Shown here: positions 22,707-35,794 of the stretch, one piece after another
How the letters are laid out: the number at the start of each line of letters is the position of its first letter
Numbering within the stretch: position 1 is the stretch's first letter
DNA from: Aphrophora alni
Taxonomy: Eukaryota; Arthropoda; Insecta; Hemiptera; Aphrophoridae
NCBI GenBank assembly: GCA_963513935.1
Contig: OY740771.1
Location: forward strand, 19,170,944 to 19,234,943
Direction of reading: 5' to 3'
Length of the DNA stretch: 64,000 bases
Notes under the pieces: model-generated
Databases searched by the model: none
Told to the model about the DNA's origin: nothing
Seen by the model: the letters and a program-made list of their open reading frames with translations, nothing else
Program-made: the position numbers and the translations under genes

Positions 22707-23189
22707 AGCAAGAATGTTTTGAGGTTATAAATGGATTTATCTAATTTGAAAAAAATATTATAAATCTATAAAATTGTGACATGGGATACAATCATACTGT
22801 GGTAGTGACAATTCATTGAGGAATCGTTAGGAAAGGAATCCAACTTATTGAAACCTAATGAAGCAATGAGGACAGTCTCATTCAAAAGGTATTGTCTAGG
22901 TATTGTATAAATATTGTATGAGAAATTTAGATAAATATTTGAAGGATATGAATAGGTATGGATATATTTACCTGGGGTAGAGTTAAATGGAATGGAAATA
23001 TTCAACCCTTACTACTACTTTCTGTAGGGTTTTATTATTCGTAAAACGCTAAGGGCAGTCACAATATTGTAATTCAATGATCTTTCGAAATATTCTTCAT
23101 TTTTTATGTCTCCATTTCCAATAGCATAAAACTAAGTTAATGTTTATTTTTTTAAATATACCTGGTTATCTGTCTATGTAGTATATTAC
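22707..23189. other. Non-coding segment between two inverted motifs
   Basis: It lies between two hammerhead-like motifs in opposite orientation, about 480 bases apart. The 79-codon minus frame at 22766-23005 has no motif. The pair might be the ends of one decayed element. Confidence 0.3.
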
Positions 23190-23221
23190 TACGCATTTCG
23201 GAAACAGTTTCCAATCCTCAG
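23190..23221 (-). ncRNA. Hammerhead-like core
   Basis: Minus strand: CTGAGGA, TT, stem II GGAAA-ctg-TTTCC (5 pairs), GAAA, then TGCGTA. It is oriented opposite to the copy at 22675. Confidence 0.35.
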
Positions 23222-25079
23222 GTATTGATGAACATCTCTCAAATATAACCACGTCAAAATTAAAGTAAAAAAAAAAAAATCATTTATACAATTTACGACA
23301 TTGAACTGCACATTAATGTCATAATATAAAAGTTTACACATATACAAAACTTTAAAAAACTTTTTTTAAACTTTAGAACCAGATCCACTAAAAGTAATGC
23401 CTTGAAGTCGGTCTTTTGGGTCTTGAAGGAAATGTTAAATTGCTTGGTATATCAGGTGGTAAGTTGGTTTAAGACAGTTGCTACAAATATTTTATGAACT
23501 TCGTGCGTCCTGACTCGTTTTGTCTGTTTCAGTGTTGCGGTCCTGGAGGTTGTACTGTACATGTGTGAAGGAGTCTTCACTCGCTCTCTCATGTATATGG
23601 CTCGTCTCTTCTGGATCTGGTAACTATACAAATATCATATTTTCTTTGTAAGTCAAGGTTAGAAATAACATTTTTTACAGTAACTTCATTATTTGTCGTA
23701 GAGAGCTGTTGTTGGAAGATGGAGAATTAAAATGTGAAATTTTTAACTGATTTTGTACGTTACAAATTTGAATAACAAAAGATATAGACAAAAAACAAAA
23801 CAAATATTTTGACAATATCATTTTGATCTTGCTGAATTTAATACATGAGCACATTATACCCAATTAATTCTTCCTATACTGTATTAATAATTGTGGCCTC
23901 TATTGTGCTTACGTTAAGATGACAACGCCATGTTGATCTATGATGTTGATGGAAGACATGGGAAAAATCATTATCTCGCCATAAAACATCATCAGTCAAA
24001 AACCGGAAGTAAAAAGTTTGTTCGATTACTAACCTTACATTCACGGGGGGAGTAAAAAACATTGACAGCAACATATCACACACATTTCCGAAAAATTGTT
24101 AAGTAAATCTATTTTGTATCAGTTCCTGGGTTTTTGACTTTTACATAAGAAAATTACATAATCAGTTTAGATCAAATTAAAATCCATACTAAATACATAT
24201 TCTCGTTGCACTTATAGAGTGCATTAGCAGTATAACAAATAGCTTTACTATGCTGAACTTTGACCTCATTAGGAGGAATTTATCCCCCTTCCTTAGTCTC
24301 AGAACTGACTAATGGAGCCTTGGCAACCCTTAGATAAAGTCACAAACAGGCACCAGGGACTAATATGTTTCTCTCACCCTTGTCGATTGTAGATTAGCGT
24401 TACTTCAAGTACATTTATTATGTATGCACTATATACAACAAAGTCCTAAGTAAACCCAAACACGTTTTATGTAATATTACTGGTTTCTCATTTTAAATGT
24501 ATGAGTCTTAAAATTAAAATAAAATAATCACCTTTGTTTCAGAAAATATGACGTCTTGTAGCTTTAATGGTGTACACACAAATATCGTACATACATTCCA
24601 AGTATAATATAAATTTAGTAATTTGTTTAATACCTGGAAAACATTTCTAAAACTTTTTACAATGTGAACTTTTCAAATTACTTTTATACTCTAGTTTTTC
24701 TGAAGCAAGATTAAACAACATAAATCTGTAAGACTCGTCAAATATAAATTAAAAAAGTTTGTATTTGATCTAATAAACTCGTATAAATATTTTGAAAATA
24801 AATTTATAAATGTCAACGGTGATAAATCAAACGTGCTTTATAAAGCACTAGAAAGACGATTACTGTATTATAATTCAAATTTGAATAATTTCAACAAAAG
24901 CTAAAAGTGAATGATTAAACTACTGTATCCACATTCTCCTTTCAGTAGCAAATTAATCCACCTTGTGTTTATTGACGCGAATTCTACATCAAGCAAAGTA
25001 AACAAATAAAACAGAGATATTATTAATTTAATAATTTTAACGAACTGTAGCTCTACTTATAAGTTCATACTTGAATAAC
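23222..25079. other. Non-coding segment
   Basis: No supported gene. A 16-bp perfect palindrome GTGCTTTATAAAGCAC is at 24833-24848. Frames at 23675 and 23874 (minus) are short and without motif. Confidence 0.35.
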
Positions 25080-25172
25080 CCTACCTATTGTTAAACTTTG
25101 AGTAGTACTCTCCATTGTTGAACTTGAATATACCTACACATTGTTGAGTACGCCCTAACTATTGTTGAACCC
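25080..25172 (+). repeat. Degenerate short tandem motif, ATTGTTGAAC
   Basis: ATTGTT followed by (A/G)A(A/G) recurs at 25087, 25114, 25140 and 25161, spaced 27, 26 and 21 bases. The flanking bases also repeat loosely (cct-ac). This looks like a decayed minisatellite. Confidence 0.5.
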
Positions 25173-25414
25173 TCTGGTTTAACTCTTCATGTAGGGTTAT
25201 TATTCCATAAGTGGTGTAACTATAGCTAAAGTTAGGCATGTCCATTGTTATGTAACGACCCACTTAAGGCTCGTACCACTTGTGTATCTTTAATTTTTAT
25301 TATTTAATTCTCGTCTTCACGTTTTTGTTGATTAACAGACTATTGTATTAATGTTTTGCATTTTGTTATTTATGTACTTACAGTTCTTCATTTTCCTTCA
25401 GGGGTCATATATAA

Positions 25415-25560
25415 TGAGTACGGTCTAGGTAATCTCGATATCCTAGCTGAATGTATATCTATTTCAAATTAAGTCTTAAGCTATATTCGTCTTTTGCATC
25501 TTTACTATTGAGTATCTCTTGATCTCTACTGTTCTTTTCCGATCCTGGTAATATTTAATT
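25415..25560 (+). repeat. Dispersed repeat family A
   Basis: Contains 'cctagctgaatgtatatct', 'aagtcttaagctatatt' and 'ctgttcttttccgatcc', in the same order as 5150-5345. Confidence 0.5.
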
Positions 25561-26874
25561 ATTGTTTTTATGCAATATTTTCTTCCGTTTTTTTCTGAAT
25601 TGATGATTAATGTGATATTTTACATTAACTTCTTATTTGCAAACTACTTCGACTATTTTAAATCAGTTGTAGTCATACAGTACAATGGAATTAAAAGCAT
25701 ATCTACAAAGTAAAATACAACGAACGTTGAATGCTCTCAATTTGTATAATTTTGTTTCTTTGCTTTCTTCGTAGAAGATTTGAGGATAGTACAATGACTT
25801 GTTTATTATATATTCCTAGCTTTAGAAATGCAAGTTCAATTCTAGTCTGGTTACCGCATATTCAGCAAATACAAGGGTTTTTAAGTACGATTTGGACTTG
25901 GTGCTAGATTAACTTTGTCCTCATAACCAGGAATAGAAGTTACTAGAAATAATAATTATATAATCCTGTGTCGCAACAGCTTCTGAAAGGAATGTTGGAC
26001 GGATTTTTAGTTTAGTATTGTTTGGTCAGTACTCCGATTAATCGTTGACATAATTCTAACCACCTCAACCAAAATACTATTAACCATTGGTCTCACTATA
26101 TTGAGTCATCACCGTAACTACGTGGATTACCTCCTGAACCACTCACACACAACATGAAGAAGCTGGACATTAGAGAAACCGGAGTAGCAGTTTACTTACT
26201 ACAAATAATAGAAACTTATAAGCCCCACTTTGGCAGACTCTCACATAATGGTCTTAAATTCTCCGGAATATTGTGTTTACCAGTAAATAATTAAATACAG
26301 ATTCAACTTTGTTACAAACAAGGTGTGTCCTGACTGAATAAAATTGAGTGTTTATCTAAAGGCGTCGTCCTATCTGTATTTCTCCCAGCTGATGTACACT
26401 ATGACAGCTACACAATTCCAAAGATTAATATTTGGTATATTGACACCCTGTCAGTAAATAACTACCAACACACTTGAGTCTATGACGTCAAACTCACATA
26501 AACAAAACTGAAATGTTCCCGTTTCTTTTTTAGTTTTATCGTTTAATAAAAATTGGGTGGGCCTATATAGTACGAGTTTTGTAAATAAAAATCATTCCTG
26601 ATTACTGACAGATAGTTATTGTGAGGAATGTATTAGAACGAAGCTTGTTTAATAGGAAGTAGACATCGAAATACAATAAATGTTGTACTTTTAAAAATAT
26701 TTGCCTGAATTAAACAACAATTTTTAATTTTATTTAAACTGACAATGAGGCTGTAACTAGGAGGTTATGTTGATTTTTATCTCCTTTGGCAGCGGCTCGA
26801 AAATTAACAAGATATAAAAAATGACAACTTCAATTCTCTTGAATGTGCCTTATTGTAAATGATAATTGTTCATT
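25561..26874. other. Non-coding segment
   Basis: No gene is seen. A TGACGTCA palindrome lies at 26483-26490. Confidence 0.35.
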
Positions 26875-27657
26875 AAAAATCAATATCATTACTTATAAGA
26901 TTACTTTGCCCTAATCTATGACAGTTAAGATAACATAGTTATTGTATTATAATCTCATTATGAATTCTTAAGTTTATCACCACCATTCAGCAAGCGCAAA
27001 AACTAGCATTCAGCAAGCACAAGAACTAGACGTTTAGTATTTAAAATCAATATCTTTACTTAGAAGATTACTCTGCTTCAATCTATGACAGTTAAGATGA
27101 CATAGTTATTGTATTATAATCTCATTATGTATTCTTACATTTATCACCACCAGTCAGCAAGCGCAAGAACTAGCATTCAGCAAGCGCAAGAACTAGACGT
27201 TTAGTATTTAAAATCAATATCTTTACTTAGAAGATTACTCTGCTTCAATCTATGACAGTTAAGATAACATAGTTATTGTATTATAATCTCATTATGTATT
27301 CTTAAATTTATCACCACCAGTCAGCAATAGCAAGAACTAGACGTTTAGTATTTAAAATCAATATCTTTACTTAGAAGATTACTCTGCTTCAATCAATGAC
27401 AGTTAAGATGACATAGTTATTGTATTATAATCTCATTATAAATTCTTAAATTTATCACCACCAGTCAGCAAGAGCAAGAACTAGACGTTTAGCATTAAAA
27501 ATCAATATCTTTACTTATAAGATTACTTTGCCCTAATCTATGACAGTTAAGATGACATAGTTATTGTATTATAATCTCATTATGTATTCTTAAATTTATC
27601 ACCACCATTCATCAAGCGCCAAAACTAGACGTTCGTATTTAAAATCAATATCTTTAC
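26875..27657 (+). repeat. Tandem array, five units of 143-167 bp
   Basis: Anchored on CAATATC, units start at 26881, 27048, 27215, 27359 and 27503, with a sixth start at 27646 that breaks off near 27657. Lengths are 167, 167, 144, 144 and 143. The two long units carry an extra 23-bp copy of 'cattcagcaagcgcaagaac' plus tag. Outer units 1 and 5 share 'actttgccctaatc', while inner units 2-4 share 'actctgcttcaatc', so at least two subtypes exist. Units are roughly 90% alike, far more than any other repeat here, so the array is young. No frame is conserved. It is not a CRISPR array. Confidence 0.92.
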
Positions 27658-27894
27658 AACGTACGTATCTGAATCATCGACATAAGCTGTCAACGTCACA
27701 GCTTATTTAGTCCAAGGCTTGTACATGTAAGAGGCCCGACGGGTCATAATGATATACAAAGGATGTAATGTCCACATTTACGAGACTAAGAATATTTCCA
27801 TTACAGAGGTGGGTAATTAACATGATGGCGACTGTCAATATATTTACACTTTTCAGAAAGATAATAATGATGTTTTAGATTTCTCCTTTAGCCG
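27658..27894. other. Short non-coding spacer
   Basis: Nothing is recognised beyond a hairpin-like 'agctgtcaacgtcacagct' at 27686-27704. Confidence 0.35.
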
Positions 27895-28085
27895 AATTTA
27901 TAAGTCCTTTTATTTTTCTTAGAAACTCCAGTAAAGTCTAAAATTGAATTGTCTACAAAGGCGATATATAGGATCATCAGAGAAATAAATGTTATGTCCC
28001 CAATCATTGGGGATTTCCAAGAAAACTATTTATTACAAAGGATTTTGGCAATAGAATTTATTGTAGAGATGTAGAACTCAATTTA
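27895..28085 (+). repeat. Dispersed repeat family D, plus copy
   Basis: It matches the reverse complement of 41160-41325: 'attgtctacaaaggcgatat', 'atcagagaaataaatgtt' and 'ttattacaaaggattttgg' are shared. The 'ccccaatcattggggatt' hairpin inside it is absent from the other copy ('ccccaatgaaagagg'). Confidence 0.65.
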
Positions 28086-28579
28086 TAGCATAAGTTTAAA
28101 AGGATATGTGTTTCCGTGTTTCTAAGAAAACTCTAATAGTAAGAAATATATTTTAAAACATTTTTTAAAAATTATTCGAACTCTTAGAAATCTTAAATTA
28201 TGCGCCATGAGTAATTTTCATACAATAATCCATTGATAATAAATTATGTTTATTTGAATGTTTTGTTTGATGAGTTTCTTTTGTTTGACTAATTTTACGA
28301 ACTCATTCAATGGTATTGAACCTGTTAGACAATTGTTGTTTGAACAGATTTGGTTTAAAGAATACAAAATTATTATATTTTGTACAAAAAGCAAAAAGCT
28401 TCATCATCGTATTCTAAAGAAAAGAAGATAAAAACATAAAATAGTGACTTTTAATACTCTTATAACGTCAGAGTTGGTCTAGTAAATAAAAATAATAAGA
28501 AAGCGTTCAGCCAAAGACCACCAGGATAAAGGTGTAAATTCAGCTTGGAATCTCGCTACTATACATATCTGTCCTCAAT

Positions 28580-29103
28580 AAAAGCCCATGTACCACGAAT
28601 TAATTCCTATGTGTAATTTGCCTTTATGTCTTTAAAGGATTTACTTTGGAAGTATTTCAATACAAGTGCCACGTCTATTGAGAGAATGGATGTAAATCGA
28701 TCAGCAACCCTTATCTGTAAATGAGGAATTACAACCGCTACCCTTAATTAAACCCAAGTAGTTGCTTGTGTGACATTGTCAAGACACACCCTTTCTCACA
28801 CCTAAATGTTAAATTAATTACCCCTGTACGAAAGGTGGTGATTTTATTGCTCTGCTTTTAACATACCAGATGTGAGCCACGAGCATTTTGTTTATAGTGT
28901 ACTTTATTTTATACACCACTGTCTCTGCCCATTACCAAAATATATTTTAAGTATCACTTTTTTTCTTCGTTGACACATGGGCAGTGAAATTCTTGTTTAA
29001 TCTGAAGCAATAATTATTTTTGTTTTCCATAAAGAATCAAAAATAGTGTAACATAAAAAATCAATAAAAAAAAACCCTACAGTTTTGAAATTAAACGGTA
29101 TAG

Positions 29104-29168
<65 letters not shown>

Positions 29169-29900
29169 TAAAAAATATTAATTCATACTTGTAGAAAGGA
29201 ACGAAAGTTTAAATAATAGCATCTGAATAAATTTAGGTTTTCTGTAATATCTTGAATAAAATGCCTAAAGTATTAAATTTATTGACAAAGAAAATACTAA
29301 TAAGTCTTGGTATACAAATTACAAAAATACGACTTACAGTTTTCTAATTTTCAAACTAAAAAACTTGACATTTTTTTGATCCGAAAATATTTTCCAATTT
29401 CGAAAACATTGGTCCAACCATTACTGGCGTGAATATTTTTTTGAAAACATTTTGTAGATTTTGTCTTTACAACTACTGCGCGTCTATATTTCTAAAACGG
29501 AGAAGATCTAAAAACAATTATAACGTATCAAATCAGTAGTTATTATAAAAATATAATGACAATGTGGTGATGTAAATAGAGTTTTAATAACAATGAAATT
29601 CAAATAGCATTGATAACTCTTCACACCAAGCATTGAATTAATATTTTTAGAACAATAAAACCCCATCAATTTACTTAACACTCACAGATTCATGACACAT
29701 ACTGTCAATGATTGATTGTTGTAATTCCTTAATTTAAATTTAATTAGACTGTCATGGAATATACAATTAATTCCATCTAATAAATGACTTACTTGCTCTC
29801 TCTGTTAAAATAGAAACAGTTTTCCAATCATTAACATTGATGTACATTGTTGTATTAATTAAAACTATTCTGTTCCCATTAAAATTATGGATCGTTTTGT
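28580..29900. repeat. Left copy of second segmental duplication
   Basis: Collinear with 32560-33560. Shared blocks are 'tcagcaacccttatctgtaa' (28700 against 32630), 'gacattgt.aa.a.a..cctttctcacacct' (28771 against 32701) and 'tttttagaacaat' with 'ccatcaatttact.aacactcacaga' (29644 against 33239). A short third relative of the last part is at 30500-30640. No shared open frame. Confidence 0.65.
29106..29165. repeat. (AT)n microsatellite
   Basis: About 60 bases of uninterrupted AT inside the left duplicated copy. The right copy lacks it, so it grew after duplication or was lost there. Confidence 0.95.
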
Positions 29901-30451
29901 AACGAAAATTCAATTAAAAAACCACTTCCGCAATTTGATGTATGAAACGTTTCGTCTTTTATAAAACACCTTTAAACAAATTCCAAACAACATTTATATT
30001 ATCATTTCGCTCAAATTAAATGGCGGCATCAATTCAATCGAATCTCGTCTACGAATGATTACAATTGTTCGCTCTTTATTATGAAACTTTATTTAAATTT
30101 GATAATGTTAACTTAAGTATTGCTGATCAAAAGAAAACAAACAACGGATAGATTTTACAAATATTGTTCAGTTACTTTTAAGTAATTTCTCGTTCAATTA
30201 CGTCAGAACTCTGTGATGCTGTATTAAAATAGTTATTAGTGTTATTTTATATTATGAAAAAGAAATTAATTAACTAAAAGTTTTTACAAATAACCTACAT
30301 TGGTTAAAACACTCAGCGAATGTTACGTTTACAGAATTTGGGCTCACTGTTTGGATGGTGTAATGAAATTTTAAAATAATCAATCTATCTCAATATGTAT
30401 TTAAAATTAGAACTTCACAGAAAATCATGATATTGAATAGAAACGCGATCA

Positions 30452-30488
<37 letters not shown>

Positions 30489-32559
30489 CGAATAATTGCT
30501 ATAATTTCTTAATTAAATATAATTTGACTATCACTAAATAGTTAATTTTATCTAATGAAGGACTTATTGGTTTGCCTGTAAAAATAAAAGCATAGTTTTC
30601 TAATGATTAACTTTGATGTATATAAATACTAAAGGGTTCCTTATTGTCAACATTTTGTCATGAGTATTTTTAAAGATATATACAGAGTCCAAGAGTGTGT
30701 CACAAACTAGTTATAAGTTCAAATTTTAATTAATTAATATCGAGTTTTTAAACGATTTTCAAAATTTCTGTTTAATCTAGATATTCTTTAACCTTCATTT
30801 AAAAACTATTTTTTATCGAAGTTTGGGTTTTAATCTTTCAAAATTTGAACTAATTCTATAAATTGACTTTGATTAATTTCATCTCTTATAACAGCTTTGT
30901 TAAAGGTTTCTATTTACACCCATAAATTTTTTGGGAACATTGGTACATTATGTTTAGAGGGCATAATGAAGAAAATTCAGATGAAAATTATAACAGTGAA
31001 TTTTGTTCAGGAAATTGGAGTCTTATGTTTAAATCTATTTGCAGTCAACTTCAAATTTAAAGTCATTTAAAACATGAATAAACTCATCGAGTTACTAATT
31101 TGGATTAATCCATTCGTTTGAGCAATAAAGTACAGAACAGGCATCATTATAAAATAAGATAAAACTTGGACATAGGGTTCTTCTCTTTGAACATCGAGTG
31201 TTTGACCCATTACATGTCAATTTGTCCATTCTAAGTGATAATGTAAATATGGAATGGAATCATATCACTCTTTAGCTTTCACCGAAAGATCTGGGCCAAG
31301 ATGTTTTCACGATTTTATTAAAACAAAATTTCTATTTATAGTTTTATTCTAAAGAATATATAACACAACTTTAAAAAGACTTCACCTGTTCTGGTAATTT
31401 ATGTTTGAGAGAGAGAAAGAATTTGAATGGGGTTCTTGGAAAACAGTTCTTGGCTTTTCCGAAACGAACGACGGAAAAGTACTAATTCAACAAAAATATA
31501 TTCTATTACTTTAAAAGCAAAATAAAAGCTAATAAATGTACTGATAAATATAATACAATATTACTTTTAAAAACATAATATCTAATATTGTCTTTCTAAC
31601 AAGTAAAGTATAAATCAACTATAAAATGTAGTACTTACTTAGTGTTTGAGATATGATATCAAAGAGTAATGTAGCTAAAATCAGAGGGTATTTGTCAGTT
31701 CTTTAAATAAAACAGAGTAATAGTTACTCTTACACACATATTGTATGTGCATATAAAGTTTAGTTATAAAACTAACAAATTGATATTCATGGAAATATTA
31801 GTTTTAAAACAGATAAAAAAAATATACAACTCAAAATTTGGAGTTTACTTCCATTATATATAAAATCCTAATTTGGATTACTTCAAATTTTAAAACATTT
31901 TCCTAGTAAGGGTCCAATTAAAACACAAAACAAGGCAGCTATATCTTCCCCTAAAAATGACGTTTCATGATTTATCGGTAAAACTGATTTCTCTTAATGT
32001 ACTCAACATGTTTTCATAAAACTTAAATGTGTAGAATATTTACGTTAACTTTCAAAAGAAGCAAAAACAAATTACTGTTCAGGACTTATTACCAAAAAAC
32101 AAATAAATATTATTATTATCAAATACAATTTACTATGAATTTTGGCACAAAAGTAAATAAAGACTATTTATATTTAAAAACCGCTTTTTTAATTCATTTT
32201 AATTATTGATCGGTAATTACCAAATAGACGTTTGTTATAACTATGACACCTTTGTTAATTTATTATATAGTTTTGTCTATTTGTGTGTGAAATTATATGG
32301 GCAATGTTTGTTTACAATTCTACTAAGTCGATTTTACAATTTAATAATTCATATTTTTTCCCCTTGTTATTGTTTCCCTAACGTACTTGTTATTTTTATT
32401 ATCACCGTATTTATGGGTAACAGTGATAAATATATTTTGTTGTCTCTCTTTTATTTTTGACAACTCTGCCCCTGTTTAAACTCCAATTTATTATGAGTAT
32501 AAATTAGTTTTAAAATATACGTTTGCTATTTTTTTAAATATTAACTCTCTTCAAATTTA
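29901..32559. other. Non-coding, very A+T-rich segment
   Basis: It includes an (AT)n microsatellite at 30455-30486 and a weak third copy of the duplication near 30500-30640. The overlapping frames at 32027-32460 are rich in Phe, Tyr, Ile and Leu, as expected from base composition, and show no motif. Confidence 0.4.
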
Positions 32560-33560
32560 AGGATTAAGTGCTGAAAAGTTTAATTCTGTATAAATTCCAC
32601 CCCTAGCAAAGAAATGACTATAAATAAATCAGCAACCCTTATCTGTAAATGCGGAGTATAACACTTCTACCATTAATTATACCTTAGTATTTTCTTGGGT
32701 GACATTGTTAACATACATCCTTTCTCACACCTCATCTCGAGTCCTGATTTGTCTTCTGAAGTACAGTTAATTACCCTCAGCTTTTATTGTTCCAAATGTA
32801 GAACATCGTGTTAATTGGAAACAATGTGTTGAACGTATATTTTTATCTCTCCTTCATTTTGTATATCGTCATGTAGATCGTCCGTCTTCCTGATCACAAA
32901 AAAATAGTATGTTTTATTGTTTTATTATATTATATCATATGTTAAGAATATTTTTTTATTTTATTCTAAAGCAGACATAAATAGAATAACAAAAATAAAG
33001 AATAATAAAAAAATTTACATTAAAAAAAAAAAAAAATTCTGTAAACTTAATAAGTGTAAAAATTAATGTTTATATAAAATCACATCCCACTTATTTTTGT
33101 TTTGTGGCCAAAATCTAACATTACAGCCAAAATAAAAAAAAAAAAAAACGGCACAATTACGGATGTGTAATCACAAAACACTGAAATGACATACAGGGTG
33201 TTTTAATAACATTACCTCCCTCCTCTTTGAACTGCTATTTTTAGAACAATGCAACACCATCAATTTACTGAACACTCACAGATACATGAAACATACTGTC
33301 GATGATTGATTACTACATTTCATTAAGATAAATGTAATTAGACTGTTACTGAAGAGACAGTTGTAATTAATAAATAACTTATTGCTATCTACGTGAAAAT
33401 ACAAACATATTTTTACAATGAATGATATTCATGTACAATGAATAAATTAAAACGAATTGGTGACAATAAAATGATTGATTGCATTTTTTTATTATACAAG
33501 TTTCACTCAGGGAATTGTTGTTACTACTGAATTGCATCCATCCATTCTAAAAAACTATTG
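32560..33560. repeat. Right copy of second segmental duplication
   Basis: Counterpart of 28580-29900, offset about 3.9 kb early and 3.6 kb later because of indels. A14 and A15 tracts lie near 33022-33038 and 33131-33148. Confidence 0.65.
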
Positions 33561-33899
33561 TTTCCTAAAAGTTAACTAAAAGTACAATTTTCAGATATTT
33601 GGGAAATTAATACACATATTTGGAAGCTATCCAGATGTACTCTCAGAATCGACTCAGATATGAAGTCAGCGATTAGTTGTTATGAATTTGATCATTAATA
33701 AAAACAAAACTCGAAAATATTTCTGACAACTCGTTACACATAATTTAAATTTTTGTTATCACCGGCGTTTTACCTGATTGGATATAATCAAACTTAATTT
33801 GCTGACTCTCTACTGCAATTGACTGGCAATCTCCTACCAGCAGTTGATCGTATTTATTATCTAAATGTTTGAACGATATAATTATATAAATGATATAAA

Positions 33900-34160
33900 A
33901 TCATTGCACAAACTTTCTTCACTTACCCACCCACAAAAAAATTAAAATTAATAAAAACTAATCAATAATCTGACTGCTGTAGTTGTCAATAAAAAAATTA
34001 AAATAAACCAATGTTTGCTGACTTGTGCCATAAATCACGTTGTCAGTCTAGATTAGATTTTACTAAAATCAGGCATATAATGACTTCGGTCAAGGATAAT
34101 TTCTGTTTTCTGTCAAATAATTCTTAAGCTTATTATAATTTATTTACGATTTTGAACACA
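33900..34160 (+). repeat. Dispersed repeat family B
   Basis: Begins 'attgcacaaactttcttcac', as at 14610, and later shares 'aaaactaatc', 'gtcaataaaaa' and 'tacgattttga'. The middle is diverged. Confidence 0.5.
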
Positions 34161-35731
34161 GGTTGATGTCATTCCTCAGTTTTCATTAACGATTAACCGA
34201 ATCGGTATATCCGATTTAAAGGAATCTCGTATTTTATAGCAGTATTGGGTTTTTGTCGAAATTTTGGCTCTAACTTCGTTCTTTACATTGTTATATCATA
34301 CAACCATTACACAAATTTTAAATATATTATTTTTTGACATCACGAAAAAGATTAACCTAACCTATTCACGGAGGTTTTGACCAACAAAACTGTAGATTAG
34401 ATTAGTGGTTACACGAACAAAGTTAGGTTTGCATATTATATATGCAATATTACTTAGTCATGTATTTTTTGCTCTATGAACATATAAAGCATTCAATGGG
34501 TATTTCATAGGAGGAGAGGTAAAAAGAACAAAGTTGCAGCCATGAGGTGGGAACAAAAAAGACCTACAGTACCAAGGCCTATTTTTGAGTTTCATCGATA
34601 ACCAATCTGTATTTTTGGAAATAAGGGGATTAATAGTTTTTGTTTCGGCCTTGAGCAAACATGTATGAAAATCGTTTAAGCTGATTTCAGGATAATCGTA
34701 ATTTTGTGTTTTTTCATATGGCAGCTAAACCCAATTTTGAGCCAATAAAAAGGGCGGAAATAAAGATATGGCCAAAAACCAAATACCATTAAAATCATTC
34801 CACATGTACGGGCTTTAGAGTACTCTCATGTCTATAACTGCTTCTACGATAGATGGACACATTCCGAAAACACTTGTTTGGGCTCAAGGGATTGTAAAAT
34901 GGATGTATCTGCACAAAAAATATACATAGATTATTTGACCCATCACATAAATTACTTTGTACCATGTATATTAGGTAAGATAGTTAATACAACAAGTTAA
35001 TGCCACATAATTGGATTATCAATAAGAATTGTAGAGAATGTAAGGATATCTATAGAGAGAGACATGTTTTCTGTTTGAGGGAATATGTCGTACGGAAGCA
35101 GATATCAAGAAACGTATCGGAGTAAAGTAACTAGAATTCAAAAGGAAAATAAGCTCATAAATGTCTTTAAGATGGAAAATAAATTATCATCCGTATTTGA
35201 TCTTGCATGTGGGTTCACTCCTATTTCAAAATTCTACCTCAGAATGTGTCGTATTTGTGTTCATTTACACATAATCCATTAGCTTCTTTTTATCAGAGAG
35301 ACGTAATTCTTTACCATTAAGTGTAGCTTCTCGGAAAACGGAAAGTAGTGTCTTACCGCAGTTTGATGTAAGACCATGGAAGCATTTCCTTCAATACGTC
35401 TTATTGGATTAAGGTGTTAAAGAGATTATACCGATCTATATCGGTGTGGGAAGTTGGTTTAGGCTGTGGATTACTTTGGGATTTGTAATGCACAGGCAAT
35501 CTTATCCCTGTTTTATGTCTATACCCCATACATCCTACTGTATAATCTTTCGATGTGTTGAAGGGAAAATATAGGTGAAAAAAAATTGCGCAATCTTTCT
35601 AACTCACCCGTTTCAAAATAAAAATTATTCTGTAGTTAAAATGTGAAAGAAGCTTAAATATTCCCTTAAGTTTGTTTCACTTAAGTCCTCACCTGTCTAG
35701 TATTTGATTAAAGTTAAGATTCATTTAACAC

Positions 35732-35734
<3 letters not shown>
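34161..35734. other. Non-coding segment
   Basis: No supported gene. 35590-35640 carries a fragment of family B ('attgcgcaatctttctaac'). Frames at 34458 (minus) and 35085 (plus) lack motifs. Confidence 0.35.

Positions 35735-35790
<56 letters not shown>
35735..35790. repeat. (TA)28 microsatellite
   Basis: About 56 bases of uninterrupted TA. Confidence 0.95.

Positions 35791-35794
<4 letters not shown>

Noticed and set aside
26875..27657. CRISPR-like array
   Set aside because: Units are contiguous tandem copies with no unique spacers, and the DNA is eukaryotic in character.
32027..32460. Two adjoining plus-strand frames suggesting a membrane protein
   Set aside because: Phe/Tyr/Leu/Ile richness is what T-rich DNA gives in this frame. 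There is no start context, motif or conserved partner.
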